Assembly (NCBI GenBank): GCA_016931775.1
Contig: JAFGEC010000184.1
Location: 1-42,805, forward strand
Direction of reading: 5' to 3'
DNA: 42,805 nt
DNA from: Candidatus Zhuqueibacterota bacterium
GTDB lineage: Bacteria > Zhuqueibacterota > Zhuqueibacteria > Residuimicrobiales > JAFGEC01
The position numbers and the translations under genes are program-made. The notes under the pieces were generated by a model. That model searched no databases. It worked only from the letters and a program-made list of their open reading frames with translations, and was not told the origin of the DNA. This document shows, piece after piece, positions 42,273-42,805 of the stretch. Numbering within the stretch: the first letter of the stretch is position 1; the number at the start of each line of letters is the position of its first letter.

Positions 42273-42301
42273 TTGACATTTTGATAATCTTGTGATAATA
42301 T
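42273..42301 (+). promoter_or_regulatory. Promoter of the TonB receptor gene
   Basis: TTGACA (42273-42278, perfect) is followed by TAATAT (42296-42301) at 17 nt, or alternatively GATAAT with a TGt extended -10 at 15 nt. The leader to ATG 42386 would be roughly 80 nt. Read directly from sequence. Confidence 0.55.
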
Positions 42302-42385
42302 AAATAATTGTATAAAGTAGTTTTTTTTTAGGAAAAAAAGAATTATCTTTACAATATTTTCTCATTAAACATGGGAGTGCATGAT

Positions 42386-42805
42386 ATGAAGCGACGATTA
42401 CAAATTCTCTTCATTCTGCTGGGTGTCCTTTTTACCGTTTCGAACGGACTCTATGCAGGTACAACAGGTAAAATCGCCGGAAAAATTACGGATGCGGAAA
42501 CCAACGAGCCGCTCCCCGGCGTTAACGTCATTGTCGAAGGCACGCAAACGGGCGCTGCTACCGATCTTCAGGGAAATTATCAAATCCTTAACCTGCCGCC
42601 ACGGACGTACACCCTTATTGTCTCTATGATAGGGTACACCAACCAACGAATTGAAAATGTGCAGGTCAGAATCGATTTAACGACAACACAGAACATCAAA
42701 TTAAGCCAGACAGTTTTAGAAAGCGGTGAAGAAGTGACCATCGTTGCCGAGCGGCCGCTCGTTCAGATGGACATGACGGGTTCGCTTTCAACCGTCAGCG
42801 CCGAG
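42386..42805 (+). CDS. TonB-dependent receptor, N-terminal part (3' partial)
   Basis: 140 codons are open to the window's end. GGGAG lies 8 nt before ATG 42386. Signal peptide ~1-25 (NGLYAG), then a carboxypeptidase-regulatory-like domain (GKIAGKITDAETNEPLPGVNV, GAATDLQGNYQILNLPPRTYTLIVSMIGY) and the beginning of the plug (EEVTIVAERPLVQMDMTGSLSTVSAE). It is an outer-membrane importer of the same class as the receptor at 12.9-15.2 kb but not its copy. It sits immediately downstream of the polysaccharide-degrading genes, so uptake of the released oligosaccharides is a reasonable inference. Confidence 0.88.
   Translation, partial: MKRRLQILFILLGVLFTVSNGLYAGTTGKIAGKITDAETNEPLPGVNVIVEGTQTGAATDLQGNYQILNLPPRTYTLIVSMIGYTNQRIENVQVRIDLTTTQNIKLSQTVLESGEEVTIVAERPLVQMDMTGSLSTVSAE

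Noticed and set aside
1-42805. CRISPR arrays, rRNA, phage or plasmid modules
   Set aside because: Looked for regularly spaced repeats, conserved rRNA stretches, integrases, capsid and replication proteins; none seen.

Overview
Organism and style. The window (about 45% G+C by eye) looks like a chromosome segment of an uncultured or little-studied member of the FCB superphylum outside the classical Bacteroidota, most like Calditrichota/KSB1-type bacteria. The main reason is that eight predicted exported proteins end in the same roughly 85-90 residue tail (a 'PNPFN' turn, an 'IY(N/D)..G' strand, 'W(D/N)G.D..G...SG.Y.(Y/C)RL', and a basic C-terminus such as 'RKMLLLK'). This is the FlgD-Ig-like/type IX secretion sorting tail. 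TonB-dependent receptors with carboxypeptidase-regulatory-like N-termini, a DUF4249 lipoprotein, a LytTR/His_kinase pair and a DUF4369/TlpA-like protein fit the same group. No rRNA, tRNA, CRISPR array, phage gene or intact transposase was seen.

Layout. 1-2.5 kb: the 3' end of an SdrD-B-like secreted protein and a convergent secreted protein, sharing a terminator hairpin. 2.6-4.4 kb: LytTR response regulator and LytS-type kinase. 4.6-10.6 kb: secreted beta-propeller protein, an exported MsrB-MsrA fusion, a helical hypothetical, and a secreted CotH-like kinase with a structured 350-bp upstream region. 10.9-17.8 kb (minus strand): DRG/Obg-like TGS GTPase; then a likely operon of DUF4412 protein, TMTC-like membrane/TPR protein, TonB-dependent receptor and DUF4249 lipoprotein. 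17.9-23.7 kb: secreted beta-helix (pectate-lyase-like) protein, a tandem pair of small paralogous exported proteins, a strong promoter plus hairpin in a gene-free gap, a TlpA-like thioredoxin protein and an AgmX/PglI-type TonB-like protein. 23.9-26.8 kb: DUF362 protein coupled to an aldehyde dehydrogenase.

26.9-31.1 kb is the most unusual part. A class III nucleotide cyclase with membrane segments and a C-terminal SH3-like domain is divergent from a four-gene unit: a small GAF-like protein, an ion channel with a non-canonical filter and RCK domain, a free-standing RCK paralogue, and a 50-residue membrane protein that is absent from the ORF track. I infer a nucleotide-linked ion-channel module.

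31.2-42.8 kb: lipocalin, GH5 lipoprotein, Tat-exported DUF3795 protein, GH10 xylanase, a large secreted protein of unknown family, GH43 arabinanase-like enzyme, a PpiC/SurA-like lipoprotein and the start of a TonB-dependent receptor. GH10, GH43, GH5 and the beta-helix protein together suggest use of plant-type hemicellulose and pectin. The gap at 40.0-40.7 kb holds a clean 135-bp MITE-like element with an 8-bp target duplication and a second, more degenerate inverted-repeat relic.
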